NCBI RefSeq assembly: GCF_900112495.1
Contig: NZ_FOMA01000004.1
Location: 372,001 to 436,000, forward strand
DNA: 64,000 nt
Direction: 5' to 3'
Origin: Bacillus sp. OV322
GTDB taxonomy: Bacteria > Bacillota > Bacilli > Bacillales > DSM-1321
In this document: positions 37,181 to 45,955 of the stretch, one piece after another
Layout of the letters: each line of letters starts with the position of its first letter
Numbering within the stretch: the first letter of the stretch is position 1
Notes under the pieces: model-generated
What the model saw: the letters and a program-made list of their open reading frames with translations, nothing else
Told to the model about the DNA's origin: nothing
Database searches by the model: none
Position numbers and translations under genes: made by a program

Positions 37181-37398
37181 CACTTAAGGATTGTTGTTTT
37201 TTTATTGTGTTAAGTTAGATCTCATTGTTAAGTCTGGCAGATTGGAGCGTAAGGTGCGGGACTCCTGATTATAGCGGATGGTGAGACCCCGCAGGCGCAG
37301 CAGAGGATGCTCACCGCCGGCCCCGCGGAAAGCGAGCATCCTGGAGAGGAAATCAGCCACCCCCGTTTCATAGCAGCAAAGTTAACGAATACAGTTTT
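37172..37398 (+). repeat. MITE-like 230-bp element, copy 3 (forward)
   Basis: Left end GGCTCTTTTCACTTAAGG, then GATTGTTGTTTTTTTATTGTG, the core GATTGGAGCGTAAGGTGCGG, GGTGAGACCCCGCAGGCG, GCGGAAAGCGAGCATCCTGG, and CATAGCAGCAAAGTTAACGA; right end decayed (ACAGTTTTC). It lies between the 3' end of the acyl-CoA ligase gene and the small membrane protein gene. Confidence 0.8.
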
Positions 37399-37465
37399 CT
37401 TTTTTCACACTATGAACCCCGTCTGCACCCAGGTGCGCTTTCTAATCAGCCATATACTTTAATTC

Positions 37466-39046
37466 TTAATTTAAAATCGTCTCTTCCCTTTTCCTCAATT
37501 CAATTCTGCGTATTTTCCCTGAAGCCGTTTTAGGGAGCTCTTTAATGAATTCAATCTTTCTTGGATACTTATATGGGGCAGTAAGGCTTTTCACATGCTC
37601 CTGAAGCACGGAAATTAATTCCGGATTCCCTGCTTCCGCTTCGTCACGCAGTACAACATAGGCCTTAACAATATGGCCACGGGTTTCATCGGGACTGCCC
37701 ACTACCGCGCACTCCTTTACGTAAGGATGTTTGACCAGCGCGTCTTCCACTTCAAACGGTCCAATCGTGTAACCTGAACTGATAATGATGTCATCTGACC
37801 GTCCCTCGAACCAGAAGTATCCATCTTCATCTCTTGAAGCCCTGTCACCGGTCACATAATAATCACCCCGGAATTGCATGGCTGTTCTTTCCGGATCTTT
37901 AAAGTATTTTTTAAATAAAGCAGGCGTTTCGATATGGACAGCAATATCCCCTACTTCTCCCGTCTTGCATGGCTGGCCATTTTCATCAATGATTTCTACC
38001 CTATTTCCGGGTGTTGGTTTTCCCATGGATCCCGGTTTCATTTCCATTCCTTTTATGACCCCGACCAAAAGGGTGTTTTCCGTCTGGCCATACCCATCCC
38101 GCACATCAATATTAAAATGCTTCCGGAAAGTTTCGATAACCTCCCTGTTCAGCGGCTCGCCCGCTGACACGGCACTATGCAGCCCTTCAAGCTTATAATT
38201 CTGCAAACCATCCACTTTTGCAATCAGACGGTACTCTGTCGGTGTGCAGCAAAGAACATTCACTTTATAATCCTGCATGAGCTGCAAATACTTTTCTGGT
38301 TCGAATTTGCCGTGATAAACAAGCCCGGTGGCCCCTGAGCCTAGCACGGATAAAAACGGGCTCCAAATCCACTTCTGCCAGCCAGGTCCTGCTGTTGCCC
38401 AGACAACATCATTTTCCGTTACTGCAAGCCATTTAGGCGCCGCTGTCTTTAAATGGGCAAATGCCCACCCATGGGTATGGACCACTCCTTTAGGATTTCC
38501 TGTCGTGCCTGATGTATAAGATAAGAATGCCATATCCGATGCATTGGTTTCTGCCATATCCAGCTGATCTGGCTCATTATGGGCCGTTTCGCTAAGAAGC
38601 TTCCAGGAATCCGCTTCTTTACCTACAGAAAACTTAACAAGCGATGCAGCTTCTTCCACTTCATTAATCTGATCGATAAATGGGTAATAGCTTACGATTC
38701 CCTTTACCTCACCGTGGTGAATCCTATACTGGATATCTTTTGCCCTCAGCATTTCCGAACTCGGGATAACAACCATCCCAAGCTTTAAGGCTGCAATATA
38801 AACCTCGTATGCTTCAATAAGCCTCGGGATAATAATTAATAGGGTGTCTCCCTGTTTAAGGCCGGCCTTCAGGAAAGCGTTTCCAATTCTATTTGCGTTC
38901 TTAAGCAAACGTTCATATGTAATTTCCTTTTTTAAACCAGCTTCATCTTCCCATTGCAGGGCAAGCTTTTCAGGATTGCCGGCATGCTTCTCTATTTCGC
39001 TGACCAGGTTATATTTCGCGGGTGCCAGCAGTTCACTTCGATTCAT
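37466..39046 (-). CDS. ytcI: Acyl-CoA ligase, YtcI-like (AMP-dependent synthetase)
   Basis: A 526-residue ANL-superfamily enzyme that would adenylate a carboxylic acid and form its CoA thioester. P-loop motif LSYTSGTTGNPKGVVHTHGW, the A5 segment DGYGQTENTLL, hinge aspartate/lysine region YYVTGDRASRDEDGYFWFEGRSDD and C-terminal catalytic Lys in PKTASGKIRR are intact. Close to AcsA-type enzymes of medium-chain or acetate specificity; substrate not determinable. Start placed at ATG 39046 (MNRSELLAPAKYN) because GGGAGGGGAAACACA precedes it; an upstream ATG at 39088 would span that RBS. It lies upstream of two repeat relics and next to a SASP gene. Confidence 0.88.
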   Translation of the reverse strand: MNRSELLAPAKYNLVSEIEKHAGNPEKLALQWEDEAGLKKEITYERLLKNANRIGNAFLKAGLKQGDTLLIIIPRLIEAYEVYIAALKLGMVVIPSSEMLRAKDIQYRIHHGEVKGIVSYYPFIDQINEVEEAASLVKFSVGKEADSWKLLSETAHNEPDQLDMAETNASDMAFLSYTSGTTGNPKGVVHTHGWAFAHLKTAAPKWLAVTENDVVWATAGPGWQKWIWSPFLSVLGSGATGLVYHGKFEPEKYLQLMQDYKVNVLCCTPTEYRLIAKVDGLQNYKLEGLHSAVSAGEPLNREVIETFRKHFNIDVRDGYGQTENTLLVGVIKGMEMKPGSMGKPTPGNRVEIIDENGQPCKTGEVGDIAVHIETPALFKKYFKDPERTAMQFRGDYYVTGDRASRDEDGYFWFEGRSDDIIISSGYTIGPFEVEDALVKHPYVKECAVVGSPDETRGHIVKAYVVLRDEAEAGNPELISVLQEHVKSLTAPYKYPRKIEFIKELPKTASGKIRRIELRKREETILN

Positions 39047-39186
39047 TGTGTTTCCCCTCCCTGAGTGCATTTTAGCTTCTGATTTCATTATACTAAATAA
39101 TTCTGATATTTTAAAATTTTTGTTTAATTATCATTTAGTACGAATTAATGAATAAGCCTTCCATGCCAAATGTGTAAAACCCAAAA

Positions 39187-39215
39187 AAAGAAACGGGCCA
39201 GAGACCCGCTTCTTT
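39187..39215 (-). terminator. Terminator of the SASP gene
   Basis: Stem AAAGAAACGGG (39187-39197) / CCCGCTTCTTT (39205-39215) with one mismatch, 16 bp past the SASP stop. Confidence 0.75.
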
Positions 39216-39230
39216 GTATCCAGTATATAA

Positions 39231-39428
39231 TTACTTTTGGTAACCGCCTAATTGCTGTTCCGCCATTTGTACTAAACGTTTAGTTATTTCTCCGCCAACG
39301 GATCCGTTAGCGCGAGCAGTTGTGTCAGCGCCAAGCTGGACGCCGAATTCATTTGCAATTTCGTACTTCATTTGTTCAAGAGCTTGTGATACACCAGGAA
39401 CTAACAATTGATTTCTGTTATTTGCCAT
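39231..39428 (-). CDS. sspA: Alpha/beta-type small acid-soluble spore protein
   Basis: A 65-residue DNA-binding spore protein that saturates the spore chromosome and protects it from UV and heat. It has the conserved alpha/beta SASP features: [20 protein letters not shown], the germination-protease region [14 protein letters not shown], and the second helix [17 protein letters not shown]. Start at ATG 39428 with a strong AAGGAGGTGAAG; a longer reading from 39470 would place that RBS inside the gene. In B. subtilis such genes are SigG-dependent; a CAATCTA-type -10 near 39448 is possible but unconvincing. The position (before thiI) is the B. subtilis sspA locus. Confidence 0.95.
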   Translation of the reverse strand: MANNRNQLLVPGVSQALEQMKYEIANEFGVQLGADTTARANGSVGGEITKRLVQMAEQQLGGYQK

Positions 39429-39516
39429 GTGTTCTTCACCTCCTTGTGGTAATAGATTGTGCAGAAACACATGGCATCATTCCTATATTATATTTGGGAA
39501 TATTGTGAAATATTTT

Positions 39517-40728
39517 TTAGAATAAGTCCTCAGAATCATTCAGGAGACCGATTTCCTGCGCCGGAGTCAAACTCATAATTTCTGTCTTGGCAACAGCTTC
39601 GTCAATCAACGATTCAAAGTCTACAAAGCTTTCGTAAAAATTAACCTTTTCTCGCTTTGGCTTTGTTTTCGGGCTTGCTGGTGTAAAGACCGTACAGCAA
39701 TCCTCATAAGGAAGATTGGAAATTTCAAGTGTATCATGTTCCTTGGCCAGTTCAATGATTTCCGTTTTATCCATCATAATCAGCGGACGGAGAATAGGCG
39801 TATTAGAAACCTCATTTATTGCAAACATGCTGTTTAGCGTCTGGCTGGCAACCTGTCCAAGGCTCTCCCCAGTAATGATCGCCAGGCCTTCCTGCTTTTC
39901 GCGGATTTTGTCGGCAATCTTCAGCATCGCCCTGCGGGTGGCTGTCATTGTATAATTTTCCGGTATTTGCTTTTGTATCAGCATCTGGACATCTGTAAAC
40001 GGAACAATATGAAGCTTCATGCTTCCATAAACTTCCGCGAGCTTTTTGGAAAGATCAATTACTTTTTGTTTAGATCGCTCACTTGTAAATGGCGGGCTGT
40101 AAAAATGAATGCATTCTATGTCCAGGCCGCGTTTCATTGATAAAAAACCGGCCACCGGGCTGTCTATTCCCCCAGAAAGCATAAGCATCGCTTTCCCGCT
40201 TGATCCAAATGGCAGGCCGCCAGCACCCGGGATAATTTCACCCGTCAAATAAATGGCATCTTGCCTGATTTCAACTCTTAAGTTAAGATCAGGGTTTCTT
40301 ACATCTACCTTTAGCCCGTCCATGTTTCTTAAAAGGTGTCCGCCTAGGGCATGATTCATTTCATCCGTATTGTACGGATAGGTTTTATCCGCTCTTCTTG
40401 TTGAAATTTTAAATGTCTCAATGCTCCCTGACAGCTGGCTGAGATAAAATAGAGCAGCATTTTTCACTTCTTCTATATCCAGGCCGGTTTTTAATGCAGG
40501 ACTCAGGGACTGGATGCCAAATACTTCCTTAAGCAGAGCAATGATTCTCACATGATCGGCACCGTTTAAGATGATAAACATCCTATCCCTGCTGGAGGTA
40601 ATCTTAATCTCTGCAAAATCCCTGAGTGTCCATTTTATATGGGTACGGAGTTTATCCACAAACGCTTTCCTATTTCTTTTTTTTGTGGATATTTCTCCGT
40701 ATCGTATGATGATATGGTCAAATTTCAT
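39517..40728 (-). CDS. thiI: tRNA 4-thiouridine synthase ThiI (rhodanese-less form)
   Basis: Adenylates U8 of tRNA and transfers sulfur to make s4U. The 403-residue protein has an N-terminal ferredoxin-like domain, THUMP (~60-165) and PP-loop domain with LMLSGGIDSPVAGFL (~185). The rhodanese extension of the E. coli enzyme is absent, as in other bacilli, where the dedicated cysteine desulfurase NifZ passes sulfur directly. ATG at 40728. The cysteine desulfurase gene lies 4 bp upstream, an operon that supports this. Confidence 0.96.
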   Translation of the reverse strand: MKFDHIIIRYGEISTKKRNRKAFVDKLRTHIKWTLRDFAEIKITSSRDRMFIILNGADHVRIIALLKEVFGIQSLSPALKTGLDIEEVKNAALFYLSQLSGSIETFKISTRRADKTYPYNTDEMNHALGGHLLRNMDGLKVDVRNPDLNLRVEIRQDAIYLTGEIIPGAGGLPFGSSGKAMLMLSGGIDSPVAGFLSMKRGLDIECIHFYSPPFTSERSKQKVIDLSKKLAEVYGSMKLHIVPFTDVQMLIQKQIPENYTMTATRRAMLKIADKIREKQEGLAIITGESLGQVASQTLNSMFAINEVSNTPILRPLIMMDKTEIIELAKEHDTLEISNLPYEDCCTVFTPASPKTKPKREKVNFYESFVDFESLIDEAVAKTEIMSLTPAQEIGLLNDSEDLF

Positions 40729-40732
40729 TTTA

Positions 40733-41872
40733 TTACCTCATTACCATTTGTAATTTTTCTATCGTAGCCCTGATAGCGTCCAGGACCTCTTTTGCTTCCT
40801 TTATATCGTTTTGGTAAGAAAGGCTGATTCTTACCACGCTTTCTGCCCTCGCCTTATTGCGGAACATGTTCATAACCGTTTCACTGGCAGACTTATTTTT
40901 GGAAGAACAGGCGCTTGTTGTAGAAACAAAGATATCTTTTGCTTCGAGTGCATGAATGAATACTTCTGACTTGATTCCAGGTATTGAGAAATTGATGATA
41001 TGCGGTGCACCATTCAAAGTACTGTTCACTTGGACAGCATCCATGTCCTTAAGACCGGAGTACAGGCATTCCCTGACTTCAAGGAGTTTATCACCGTCCT
41101 TTTCCTGATGCTGAAGCGTAATGCGCAGTGCCTTTGCAAGCGCAACGATTCCCGCTACATTTTCTGTACCGCTCCTTACCTTCGATTCCTGGCTTCCGCC
41201 TGAAAATAGCGGAGAGATATTGACGCCATTTCTTTTATATAATACGCCTGTCCCCTTCAAAGCATGAAACTTATGGCCAGAAATGGTGCATAAGTCAATG
41301 TGGCTTGCTGAAAGATTCAGCACGGTTTTTCCGATTCCCTGGACATGGTCGACATGAAATAGGGCGTGCGGATAACCGGATACGATCCTGCCGATTTCTT
41401 CAATAGGCTGTATGGATCCAACTTCATTATTCACATGCATAATAGACACAAGAATCGTGTCACTTCTTAAAGCCCCTTTAAGATCCAAGAGTGATATCAG
41501 CCCATCTTCGTTCACAGGAAGATATGTCACTTCAAACCCCTTGCCTTCCAGATAACGGCAGGCATCTTTCACAGAAGCATGCTCAATTTCCGTTGTAATA
41601 ATATGCTTCCCTCTCTTGGCATTCGCCTCAGCTGCTCCCTTGACCGCAAGATTATTTCCTTCCGTTCCTCCTGAGGTGAAATAAACTTCTGAAGGAGCAG
41701 CACCAAGTAAATCAGCAACCTGCTTACGGGCCTGAGACAGTAGCTTCTCTGACCTCGCACCCATTCCATGAAGCGATGAAGGATTCCCAAAGTATTCAGT
41801 GGAAACCTTCGCGAAGGCTTCAATGACTTCTGGATATGGCTTGGTCGTCGCACTGTTATCAAAATAAATCAT
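40733..41872 (-). CDS. nifZ: Cysteine desulfurase NifZ/IscS-like, partner of ThiI
   Basis: A PLP enzyme that removes sulfur from cysteine as an enzyme-bound persulfide. The ~379-residue protein has YFDNSATTKPYPEV at the N-terminus, TSGGTEGNN (phosphate site), SGHKFHALKGTGVLY with the PLP lysine, and the catalytic cysteine loop TTSACSSKNKSASETV. Start ATG 41872 follows GGAGGCGGAAATC; an in-frame ATG at 41887 lies in that RBS. It ends 4 bp before thiI, so it is the ThiI sulfur donor rather than a general Fe-S cluster desulfurase. Confidence 0.94.
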   Translation of the reverse strand: MIYFDNSATTKPYPEVIEAFAKVSTEYFGNPSSLHGMGARSEKLLSQARKQVADLLGAAPSEVYFTSGGTEGNNLAVKGAAEANAKRGKHIITTEIEHASVKDACRYLEGKGFEVTYLPVNEDGLISLLDLKGALRSDTILVSIMHVNNEVGSIQPIEEIGRIVSGYPHALFHVDHVQGIGKTVLNLSASHIDLCTISGHKFHALKGTGVLYKRNGVNISPLFSGGSQESKVRSGTENVAGIVALAKALRITLQHQEKDGDKLLEVRECLYSGLKDMDAVQVNSTLNGAPHIINFSIPGIKSEVFIHALEAKDIFVSTTSACSSKNKSASETVMNMFRNKARAESVVRISLSYQNDIKEAKEVLDAIRATIEKLQMVMR

Positions 41873-42049
41873 GATTTCCGCCTCCATGGTCCGTCTATAT
41901 CTATAGAATACAGCAAAATAAGCCGCACTATTTAATTAAATCGCTGCCGGCAAGTCCACCATCAAAGCACAATACATACCTGCAAAGCCTGAAAAAGGAT
42001 GGACAAGACTCAACTATTTATAATAGCATATCTGCCCGCATTTGAAAAA

Positions 42050-42168
42050 AAAAGCGCAAGCGCCTTGATAGCCTTGACCAGCATAAGGCTCCACAGAATA
42101 GAAGTCGCTTTTTGCCCTTCAATTCTGTGGTGACTTTTGACCTCGATAGGCTAGTCGCTGGAGCTGGA
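42050..42168. repeat. GCGC-ended intergenic repeat, copy e
   Basis: Starts AAAAGCGCAAGCGCC and ends GGCTAGTCGCTGGAGCTGGA. Inside, GACCAGCATAAGG...CACAGAATAGAAG...CTTCAATTCTGTGG forms a long hairpin matching the right half of copy b at 14.6 kb. Confidence 0.7.
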
Positions 42169-42176
42169 TTAATTTC

Positions 42177-42266
42177 AAAAGCGCAAGTGCCTGCAAAGAA
42201 CTAAAGACTAAGAACGACGCGTCCTTCGGCACCATCTTTGTGACCCCTACGAGAGCCATCGACCAG
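42177..42266. repeat. GCGC-family repeat, partial copy f
   Basis: Starts AAAAGCGCAAGTGCC and continues with AAGACTAAGAACGACGCGTC...TCTTTGTGACCCC, matching the left half of copy b; it lacks the GGCTAGGCGCT end and runs into the ezrA terminator. Confidence 0.65.
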
Positions 42267-42305
42267 TAAAAAGAAGAAGCCGGCTAGCGCAGGCTTCTTC
42301 TTTTA
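42267..42305 (-). terminator. Terminator overlapping the ezrA stop
   Basis: Stem AAAAGAAGAAGCC (about 42269-42281) / GGCTTCTTCTTTT (42292-42304). The ezrA TAA (42305-42303) lies in the stem, so gene end and terminator share sequence. Confidence 0.8.
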
Positions 42306-44000
42306 CCTCGTCAATATTTCATCAAGGTTCGCTTCTATTTTTTTCAGGCTGCCCGGCTCCACTTTTTCTATGGAGCTTGCAGCTATCTCTAATGCTGCTT
42401 CATATTCATAGGTCCTGAATTTTTCTTCAGCTTCCTTCAGCGCATCAGCAACAGAGGAATAACGGCTGCGGTAGCGGTTGCCGTATTGGATGACCTTTTC
42501 CGATAAAAACATTTGCTCGATCAGCTCTTCAGTGTTTTCGTACAGGCTATCGACAACAGTGACTGCCTTTTCGAGATAAATATGTACTGAAGCCATATCC
42601 AGCGGTTTTTCTTCCAGCTTATTATGAACATCCTCAAAGCTTTCCTTTGCGGCGTAAATAGCAGCCTTGTATGATTCCGGAAGGCCAGGCATGTTGCTTT
42701 TTGTAATCAGGCGGCTTGTATCGGCCATTTTCCCCCTGAGAGTTTTTAGTGCCTCCCTGGCTTCCATTTCATCCTTGCGAAGCGCCTGCAGCTTGCCCGA
42801 AAATACATTTTGTTCTTCTTGAATCTCTTTTATCTGCTTTTCAATCTCGATGATCTCTTCGCTAAGTTCAGAACTTGCAACAGAATTTTCTTCAATCTTC
42901 ATTCTTATGGCCGGATATTTTTTGGCAATCTGCGCAATCTGTTTCTCTAAGATCCTGTAGGCTTCCAATTCACTTTCAGTTAAATGGTAGCTGTGCTGGA
43001 CAATGGCTGCCTCAGCCTTCAATTTATCATTTTCATACTCCAGTTTATAAATCTCTTCCTGAAGGAGTTCTTCATTAGCCTGGATAAATTGTCTTGCATA
43101 CACTTCTTTTTCAAGCAGATCATATAATACATTCACATTATCATGCATTTCGGCAATGCCCTGTTCCACTTCTTCTGTTTCTGCATTGTCCAGGTATTCA
43201 GCATATAAACCAAGCTCCCGTTCAATACGGGAAACTTCCTTTTCAAACTGGATGTGATCCAGGGAGTAGCCCTGCTGCATCATTTCTGCATATCCATCCT
43301 TCAGTTCAGCAATGGTATTCGGCAATGCAGTTTTGCTTTCAGCTACAAGCTGCGGAAGCAATTCCATTTTGGAAGCGGCATTTGCAAGCTTTCCCTTGAT
43401 TGTCAGGACAAGCTCCCTCGCATTTAAATAGTTGCCGTTTTCTGTGGCACTTTCATACTGCTGAAGAATCTCCAGAACTTCATCAAGCATAAATTCAAGC
43501 TTGTCTGCAGCTGCTCCATATGTGTGATGATGGGCAAGCAGCTTCTTTTTCAGTGTGCGGTAATTTTCTTTGACGTCCTCAATTTCTTCCCGGTTTTTTT
43601 CTTCGCTTCCGACAAGATCATTTAGTTCGTCAAGGATGTTCTGAATGGTCTCTTCTATTTCCCTCAGTTTCAGCGTCAGTTTATGCTGTACTTCCCTTGA
43701 ACGTTTAAAACGGTACTTATCAATATATTCTTCTGCGTCAAACAGAAGCTCCTCGACATCAGGCATATGGATGGTAATGATGGCGTCCCATTCCTTTCGC
43801 CATCTTTCAAACATCTCTTCTGTTTCCCCCGTCATATTCAACTGTTTAACCTTAGATAGCTCATCCAGTACAGGGCGGTTCATGATATCCATTTTCCATG
43901 ATTCCAGACGGTCAATTTCTTTAAAATATTTCTTTTTAAAAAAATACCCCCAAATAATAAAAGCCAGTATTACTGCAATCGCTCCAAGTATGTATTCCAT
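42303..44000 (-). CDS. ezrA: Septation ring formation regulator EzrA
   Basis: Negative regulator of FtsZ ring assembly that also links FtsZ with cell-wall enzymes. ~565 residues: an N-terminal membrane anchor (EYILGAIAVILAFIIWGYFF), then a long cytoplasmic alpha-helical/spectrin-like rod with repeated coiled coils (ERWRKEWDAIITIHMPDVEE, KLEYENDKLKAEAAI). I prefer ATG 44000 (MEYILG), the second of two adjacent ATGs, because AGGGGG is 6 nt upstream of it. It stands alone in its transcription unit, divergent from hisJ. Confidence 0.96.
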   Translation of the reverse strand: MEYILGAIAVILAFIIWGYFFKKKYFKEIDRLESWKMDIMNRPVLDELSKVKQLNMTGETEEMFERWRKEWDAIITIHMPDVEELLFDAEEYIDKYRFKRSREVQHKLTLKLREIEETIQNILDELNDLVGSEEKNREEIEDVKENYRTLKKKLLAHHHTYGAAADKLEFMLDEVLEILQQYESATENGNYLNARELVLTIKGKLANAASKMELLPQLVAESKTALPNTIAELKDGYAEMMQQGYSLDHIQFEKEVSRIERELGLYAEYLDNAETEEVEQGIAEMHDNVNVLYDLLEKEVYARQFIQANEELLQEEIYKLEYENDKLKAEAAIVQHSYHLTESELEAYRILEKQIAQIAKKYPAIRMKIEENSVASSELSEEIIEIEKQIKEIQEEQNVFSGKLQALRKDEMEAREALKTLRGKMADTSRLITKSNMPGLPESYKAAIYAAKESFEDVHNKLEEKPLDMASVHIYLEKAVTVVDSLYENTEELIEQMFLSEKVIQYGNRYRSRYSSVADALKEAEEKFRTYEYEAALEIAASSIEKVEPGSLKKIEANLDEILTR

Positions 44001-44166
44001 CATAAGCCCCCTGTTCTTGCCTCACCGTACTTCTACATTATATATAAATGCAATAAATGTTCATTTCAATGCTTTTATGATACCATGTTAGCAATAATTT
44101 TTGACTAGAAAATTGAATTTTTTTGTAGAAATATGCATGAATGGAATGTTTATTGGAGGGGTTTAG

Positions 44167-44973
44167 TTGAAAAGTGATCAACATGTGCACAGTCCTTACT
44201 GTCCGCACGGTTCAAATGACGGATTCGAGGAATATATCGGGAGGGCCATCGAACTCGGAATGGAAGCTATCACCTTTACAGAGCATGCTCCTTTGCCAAC
44301 AGGATTTGCTGATCCGGCTCCAGAAAAAGACAGCGGGATGGATCCTTTGCTCCTTATGGATTATTTCGGGGAAATCGAAACCTTAAAAAGATCTTACAAG
44401 GACAAAATAACGATTAAGGCCGGATTAGAGGTCGATTACATTGAAGGCTTTGAAAAAGAGACCAGAGAGCTTCTTGACAGGATTGGAAAGTATCTCGATG
44501 ACAGCATTTTATCTGTCCACTTCCTCCATGCAAAGGAAAAATGGTACTGCATGGATTTCAGTGATGATGTATTCGGGGAGCTTTCCAGCATATCCGGTTC
44601 TGTGGACAATGTTTATAACATGTATTATTCTGCTGTTGAAAAATCCATTGATGCTGATCTTGGGGTATATAAGCCCACTCGCATTGGCCATATCACCCTG
44701 GCACATAAATTTCAGCTGAATTACCCGTCCCGCCGTAACTTCGGCGATCGTTTGCATGCCATCCTCCATCAAGTCCGCCGAAAAGGCTATCAGCTGGATT
44801 ACAATGCAGCAGGACTATTCAAACCGCTATGCAGGGAACCCTATCCGCCAGATGATATAGCCATTTATGCAAAAAAGCTCGGTATTCCCCTTGTTTATGG
44901 ATCTGATGCCCATCAGGCTAAAGATGTGGGACAAGGGTATAAAAACCTGCTTCCTATTCTCCAATCCCACTGA
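44167..44973 (+). CDS. hisJ: Histidinol-phosphatase HisJ (PHP family)
   Basis: Hydrolyses histidinol phosphate to histidinol, the penultimate step of histidine synthesis. The 268-residue PHP-fold enzyme has the metal-binding motifs in order: DQHVHSPYCPHG, TFTEHAPLP, GLEVDYIEG, SVHFL, GHITLAHKF and YGSDAHQAKDVG. TTG start at 44167 with GGAGGGG 6 nt upstream. The rest of the his operon is absent here, as in B. subtilis, where this gene is separate. It converges on refZ with 1 bp between stop codons and no visible terminator. Confidence 0.94.
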   Translation: MKSDQHVHSPYCPHGSNDGFEEYIGRAIELGMEAITFTEHAPLPTGFADPAPEKDSGMDPLLLMDYFGEIETLKRSYKDKITIKAGLEVDYIEGFEKETRELLDRIGKYLDDSILSVHFLHAKEKWYCMDFSDDVFGELSSISGSVDNVYNMYYSAVEKSIDADLGVYKPTRIGHITLAHKFQLNYPSRRNFGDRLHAILHQVRRKGYQLDYNAAGLFKPLCREPYPPDDIAIYAKKLGIPLVYGSDAHQAKDVGQGYKNLLPILQSH

Positions 44974-44974
44974 T

Positions 44975-45631
44975 TCACATAGTGGATAACTGAGGTTCGC
45001 GATAAACCATGATCTCTGAGTCTTTCGAATAAAGGACCAATTGCAGGAATTTAATTATTTCGTCTCCATATTTGGTGTTATAGTAGTTCTCCTGAGGAAA
45101 GACATGCAAAACCTCCATCGCATAATGGGAATGCATAACAGGGGCAGAAAGCAGGCCTTTAAGCTGAAGAATGAATACTGGAATGGAGACGTTTTGAAAA
45201 GCATGCTCTTTCATTCCTTTTTCCAGTATTAATTGAAAGTAAAATCTTTCTTTTGTAAAATAGGTTGAAAGGATTTCACGGTTTAAGCTGGAATCCCAGG
45301 AGGATTCTCCATAGATGAAGCTGGATGCAAGGAAATTCTTTTTTTGAAACTCAAGAATATCCAGGATCATACCGCTAAGGCAAAGTTTTGGACCTTTTCT
45401 CTCCAGTTCAAGGATATTGATATCAAGAATTTCTACATACTCTTCTAAATATGAGGTGAAGCAATATTCTAGCAAGCCTTGCTTATTTTTAAAGTAATAG
45501 GCTATATTTGCCGGATTGACTTTCGCCTTCCCAGCAATATCCCGAATGGAAGTGGCATGGTATCCTTTTAAGTGAAATAAATATAGAGCGGCATCTAGAA
45601 TCAATTGTTTAGTCCGGGTTTGGCGGTTCAT
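44975..45631 (-). CDS. refZ: RefZ, TetR-family regulator of FtsZ positioning (YttP)
   Basis: A ~218-residue TetR-type DNA-binding protein. The N-terminal HTH is RTKQLILDAALYLFHLKGYH...SIRDIAGKAKVNPANIAYYF. The C-terminal domain has stretches typical of B. subtilis RefZ (STYFTKERFYFQLILEKGM, VFILQLKGLLSAPVM, MEVLHVFPQENYYN). RefZ binds chromosomal motifs near oriC and affects Z-ring placement at the onset of sporulation. Start ATG 45631 (MNRQTR) follows GGGAGGGACTC; a longer ATG reading from 45664 would contain it. Upstream lie a SigH-type promoter and Spo0A boxes, matching its known induction early in sporulation. Confidence 0.9.
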   Translation of the reverse strand: MNRQTRTKQLILDAALYLFHLKGYHATSIRDIAGKAKVNPANIAYYFKNKQGLLEYCFTSYLEEYVEILDINILELERKGPKLCLSGMILDILEFQKKNFLASSFIYGESSWDSSLNREILSTYFTKERFYFQLILEKGMKEHAFQNVSIPVFILQLKGLLSAPVMHSHYAMEVLHVFPQENYYNTKYGDEIIKFLQLVLYSKDSEIMVYREPQLSTM

Positions 45632-45677
45632 TTTTGAGTCCCTCCCTTTTCTGTTGCAGCACATCTCTCTACCAAGT

Positions 45678-45702
45678 ATTCTTGCCCGGAGCAGTTTCTC
45701 CT
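45678..45702 (-). promoter_or_regulatory. Candidate SigH promoter of refZ
   Basis: On the minus strand AAAGGAGAAA and AAGAATAC give AGGA (45702-45699) and GAAT (45681-45678) separated by 17 nt, the same spacing as in the classical SigH promoter of spoVG. Forty-seven bp lie between it and the refZ ATG. Confidence 0.65.
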
Positions 45703-45712
45703 TTGTCTTCTT

Positions 45713-45758
45713 CTCGACAACTTTTATGGCATGCAGGGGTTAACAGGAAACTGTCGAA
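45713..45758. promoter_or_regulatory. Spo0A boxes upstream of refZ
   Basis: A perfect 0A box TGTCGAA at 45752-45758 (plus) and a near-match TGTCGAG at 45719-45713 (minus) lie just upstream of the SigH-type promoter, at positions where Spo0A~P usually activates. Two sites in one short gap are unlikely by chance, but binding is untested. Confidence 0.55.
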
Positions 45759-45955
45759 TTGTGCAGATGCCATTTTAATCATGTTCTTCTCATCCAGGCG
45801 GAAAAATGCTGCGGATAAATATGCGAAATCACAGGATTATTGCTTAATATTGGGGAAACAGATAAACGAAAATTTTTAACTGACAGTTATAAAGAAATAG
45901 AAATAGTTAATGATCTATAGATTATTAAAAATTACCGGAAGCAAGGTGAATGTTT

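Noticed and set aside
39430-39500. SigG promoter for the SASP gene
   Set aside because: A CAATCTA/GAATGAT pair can be drawn, but spacing and matches are too poor to claim a promoter.
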